Assembly (NCBI GenBank): GCA_963824095.1
Contig: CAWGNS010000006.1
Coordinates: forward strand, 1 to 64,000
DNA: 64,000 nucleotides
Source: JBBDWJ01 sp963824095
GTDB taxonomy: Bacteria > Acidobacteriota > Terriglobia > Bryobacterales > UBA6623
Direction: 5' to 3'
Within the stretch, counting starts at the first letter, position 1. Each line of letters begins with the position of its first letter. Below the pieces are notes generated by a model. It ran no database searches and had not been told where the DNA came from. It worked only from the letters and a program-made list of their open reading frames with translations. The position numbers were made by a program, and so were the translations under genes. Shown in pieces: positions 61,590-64,000 of the stretch.

Positions 61590-61811
61590 ATGTTGCATTC
61601 CCTCAAGGTTGCTCCCCTCCAAAAATCGCGCCGCGGCGCTGAGGAGGCGAGCCAATTGTTCCCGGTGGAGCGTCCGGCTGGAATATGGCGTGAATCCCAA
61701 CCCCCACTTTTCCAACGCCCCATACAGTCTTCTCTGCCTGCGGCCTGCAGGCCGGAGTTGAACCTCGACATCCTCCCGTCGGACGGCCAACAGCGGCCGC
61801 CTCAAGGCGGA

Positions 61812-61825
61812 TGGTATCGTTAACA
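61812..61825. promoter_or_regulatory. LacI-type operator candidate 1
   Basis: TGGTATCGTTAACA fits the palindromic pattern TGNTANCGNTANCA with central CG, as in GntR/IdnR-type sites of the LacI family. 92 bases from a second copy. Confidence 0.5.
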
Positions 61826-61903
61826 AATAGCGTCCCGGAGTGACCCTCCTTAGCAACCACCACCTCGCCCGAGACGGCGGACCGTCCCGGACGGCTATCA
61901 TCC

Positions 61904-61917
61904 TGATACCGTTAACA
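61904..61917. promoter_or_regulatory. LacI-type operator candidate 2
   Basis: TGATACCGTTAACA, same pattern; the shared core CCGTTAACAAAT/TCGTTAACAAAT extends 3' of both sites. Confidence 0.5.
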
Positions 61918-61992
61918 AATCAGTGCCTGGTAAACCCCTGGTTTCCAGATCTAACCCCTACCCGAAGCAGGACGGGCCACCCCGGCCCCTAT

Positions 61993-62022
61993 TCTATAAC
62001 CCATTGAGACTATTTTTGGCAA
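61993..62022 (-). promoter_or_regulatory. Sigma-70-like promoter for TonB receptor 2
   Basis: On the minus strand TTGCCA (62022-62017), an 18-base spacer, and TATAGA (61998-61993). Predicted start is near 61985, giving a ~390-base leader in which both LacI-type sites lie downstream of the start. Confidence 0.4.
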
Positions 62023-62268
62023 CTCTTTTCGAGGGTAATCGCTGAAATATCACGGGAGGGGCTGTGATCCCAGGCCAGGGGCAGGCCGGGCGCCGTTGCT
62101 ACAATGTCACCTCGGGACAGCCTGCGAGAGCACCCGCGGATGCCGCGCGAGAGCGTTTGGGATGCCCGCGAGAGGATGTGGCTCCTTGCGGCGCGGGGAT
62201 CCCGTAAGGGGCCTAAACCGGGAACGCCTCAAACCGTCCCGACCGGCAGGCGGAGGGAATGCCCTTTC

Positions 62269-64000
62269 ATGGACTTCGTGCGAACACTTGCGGTGGCAAA
62301 CGGGCGGAAGCGGCGCTGCGCCTCGACAGCTCAACGGGAACAATCACCGCGTTTCGCAGCTCGATTTTTCAGAAGTCTGCGGGACTCGCAGGGTGCGAAA
62401 CACGGTGACTGTCCCCCTCAGGCCCCGCCGGCACGATTCGGCCGCGCCCCGTGGACCGTGTTCCTGCTCCTTGCGACACTGCTGTTTGTACCGGGATTGG
62501 TCGCGCTCCGGCTGGCCGCGCAAGGCGTTGCTACATCCAACGCCACTCCGGCGCCGCGCGCCGAGTGGTCCGGCAAGCCGTTCCCCTTGCGGTTCACCGA
62601 CGTCGCCCAGGAAGCGGGGCTGGCCATGAAGTTCACCTACGGCGCCGACCAGACGAAGAAGTACATTGTCGAGGTCAACGGCGGCGGAGTGGCCTTTTTC
62701 GACTACGACAACGACGGCTGGCTGGATCTGTTCTTCACCAACGGCTCGCGTCTGGAAGGGTTCGGCGATGCCGCCGCCCCCACCAGCCACCTGTTCCACA
62801 ACACGAGGGACGGACATTTTACCGACGTAACAGCCAAGTCCGGCCTCGGTTTTGCCGGCTGGGGAGGCGGCGTGTGCGCCGGTGACGTCGACAACGACGG
62901 CCACCTCGACCTGTTCGCGGCCTACTGGGGGCCCAACCGTCTCTATCACAATCAAGGCGACGGCACTTTTCGCGAGATCGCCGCCAAATCGGGCGTGGCG
63001 GGCCCTGGCAGTGAGTGGAGCTCGGGCTGCACGTTCCTCGACTACGACCGCGACGGCCGCCTCGACCTGTTCGTCACCAGCTACCAGCAATTCGACCCCG
63101 CCAAGGCGCCGCCGCCGGGCGAGGGTTCCAACTGCGAATGGAAGGGCATGCCGGTGTTTTGCGGGCCGCGCGGGCTGCCCTACGGCCGGGTGACCTTGTT
63201 TCATAACCGCGGCGACGGCACTTTCGAAGACGTCACGGCCAAGACCGGCATCGGCGCCATCAAGGGCTTCTACGCCTTCACCGCGGTTGCCGCCGATCTG
63301 AATCGCGACGGCTGGGTCGATCTGTTCGTGGCCTGCGATTCGACTCCCAGCCTGTTCTTCCGCAACAACGGCGACGGCACCTTTAGCGAGATCGGCGCCG
63401 AGACCGCGCTCGCTTTCAATGAGCACGGCTTCGAGCAGGGCGGCATGGGCATCGCCATCGGCGACTACGACCGCGACGGCTGGCTTGACCTGGTCAAGAC
63501 CAACTTCGCCGGCGACTACCCCAACGTTTTCCACAACCTCGAGGACGCCATTTTCGAGGACGTCGTGGTGCGCGCCGGCCTGGCCGTGAACCCGCAGTAC
63601 GTGGGCTGGGGCGTCGGGCTGGTCGACCTCGACAACGACGGCTGGCAGGACGTGTTTCAGGTCAACGGCCACGTCTATCCCGAGCTCGACCACCAGGACC
63701 GCGTGCAGGAAGAGTACCGCCAGCCGGCGCTGGTCTACCGCAACCTGGGCGGAGGCCGTTTCGAGGATGTCTCCGAGCGCGTGGGCCCCGCGCTCGCGGT
63801 GAAAAAAGCCAGCCGCGGCGCCGCCTTCGGCGATTTCGACAACGACGGCGATATCGACGTCGCGGTAATGAACATGGGCGAGGGGCCGTCGCTCTACCGC
63901 AACGATCTGGAGAGCCAGGCCCACTGGGTCGCCTTGCGCCTGGAGGGCACCAAGTCGAACCGCAGCGCGATCGGCGCGACGGTAACGATCGAAGCCGGCG
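62269..64000 (+). CDS. CRTAC1-like FG-GAP/VCBS repeat protein (runs off window)
   Basis: 577 codons in the window without a stop. A hydrophobic signal (TVFLLLATLLFVPGLVALRLAAQ) is followed by RFTDVAQEAGLAMKFTYG and repeated FG-GAP/VCBS units (GGGVAFFDYDNDGWLDLFFTNG; AGDVDNDGHLDLFAAYWG; CTFLDYDRDGRLDLFVTSY; ADLNRDGWVDLFVACD; IGDYDRDGWLDLVKTNF; GLVDLDNDGWQDVFQVNG; FGDFDNDGDIDVAVMNMG). The calcium-binding DxDxDGxxD core is in each. It then begins the ASPIC/UnbV domain (HWVALRLEGTKSNRSAIGATV). ATG 62269 has GGAGGGA ten bases upstream, but the 70-bp repeat at 62345-62417 would then be translated; GTG 62458 is the alternative start. Confidence 0.85.
   Translation, partial: MDFVRTLAVANGRKRRCASTAQREQSPRFAARFFRSLRDSQGAKHGDCPPQAPPARFGRAPWTVFLLLATLLFVPGLVALRLAAQGVATSNATPAPRAEWSGKPFPLRFTDVAQEAGLAMKFTYGADQTKKYIVEVNGGGVAFFDYDNDGWLDLFFTNGSRLEGFGDAAAPTSHLFHNTRDGHFTDVTAKSGLGFAGWGGGVCAGDVDNDGHLDLFAAYWGPNRLYHNQGDGTFREIAAKSGVAGPGSEWSSGCTFLDYDRDGRLDLFVTSYQQFDPAKAPPPGEGSNCEWKGMPVFCGPRGLPYGRVTLFHNRGDGTFEDVTAKTGIGAIKGFYAFTAVAADLNRDGWVDLFVACDSTPSLFFRNNGDGTFSEIGAETALAFNEHGFEQGGMGIAIGDYDRDGWLDLVKTNFAGDYPNVFHNLEDAIFEDVVVRAGLAVNPQYVGWGVGLVDLDNDGWQDVFQVNGHVYPELDHQDRVQEEYRQPALVYRNLGGGRFEDVSERVGPALAVKKASRGAAFGDFDNDGDIDVAVMNMGEGPSLYRNDLESQAHWVALRLEGTKSNRSAIGATVTIEAG
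62345..62417 (+). repeat. 70-bp dispersed repeat, copy 2
   Basis: ACCGCGTTTCG ... CTCGATTTTTCAGA ... CAGGGTGCGAAACACGGTGACT. Aligns to the reverse complement of 23541-23610 over its length. Confidence 0.75.

Larger units (their letters stand above)
61599..62268. other. Long regulatory spacer between TonB receptor 2 and the CRTAC1 gene
   Basis: 670 bases, no gene. Contains the promoter and operator candidates listed for receptor 2, and G/C palindromes near 61740 (CGGCCTGCAGGCCG). Confidence 0.6.

Noticed and set aside
62344..63924. 526-codon minus-strand open frame
   Set aside because: Antisense to the FG-GAP gene, whose plus-strand frame has seven clear calcium-binding repeats and runs off the window.

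Overview
The window is a GC-rich bacterial chromosome segment. It most resembles Acidobacteriota of the Bryobacterales/Solibacter type. The basis for this is the TIGR03437 'Solibacter' C-terminal domain at 13099-14415, two very large TonB-dependent receptors of the Oar/carboxypeptidase-regulatory-domain type, a CRTAC1-like FG-GAP protein, a PEP-CTERM protein, many Tat/Sec-exported enzymes of sugar metabolism, and long intergenic spaces packed with dispersed palindromic repeats. The assignment is inferred from gene content; no marker gene beyond one tRNA is present.

Layout. 1-12.8 kb: phosphocholine-type phospholipase C, a molybdopterin oxidoreductase/cytochrome b pair (YedYZ/MsrPQ-like), an MFS exporter, two unrecognised proteins, a translationally coupled PmoA-like/lactonase pair, and a GMC oxidoreductase with its gluconate-2-dehydrogenase-type small subunit. 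13-19.1 kb: a 1563-residue RHS/YD-repeat protein carrying a P-domain, followed one base later by an exported YD-FnIII-TIGR03437 protein. 19.5-38.8 kb: scattered single genes: TIM-barrel sugar isomerase, WD40-like propeller, GAF-GAF-SpoIIE phosphatase, a divergent DeoC, a flippase-like/GT2 pair, a coiled-coil membrane protein, a methyltransferase, a Na+/solute symporter, a PEP-CTERM protein, a YkvI-like transporter and a PQQ dehydrogenase.

39.1-42.7 kb is a scar of mobile DNA at a tRNA-Leu(GAG). It holds an integrase C-terminal fossil on one side, and on the other an intact tyrosine integrase, an excisionase-like HTH gene, a frameshifted RepA-like ATPase and a truncated gene. This ends abruptly in 5'-truncated remnants of an AstE/aspartoacylase gene and an enolase-superfamily dehydratase gene.

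42.8-61.6 kb looks like a carbohydrate/sugar-acid utilisation locus: amidohydrolase, RraA-like aldolase, paired half-size DMT transporters, TonB receptor 1, a frameshifted alpha/alpha-barrel glycosidase-like gene, a GH2 glycosidase, an SDR dehydrogenase, an IclR regulator, a two-finger C2HC zinc protein, a BBE-oxidoreductase remnant and TonB receptor 2. Three inverted repeats of the form TTTCCA-N6-TGGAAA lie upstream of TonB receptor 1, between the glycosidase genes, and in front of the IclR gene, and suggest one regulon. TonB receptor 2 has two LacI-type half-symmetric sites instead. The window ends inside a CRTAC1/FG-GAP gene.

The most notable non-coding result is a REP/BIME-like repeat: a GTAG tetranucleotide followed by a hairpin, in inverted pairs about 115 bp long, at three or more loci.
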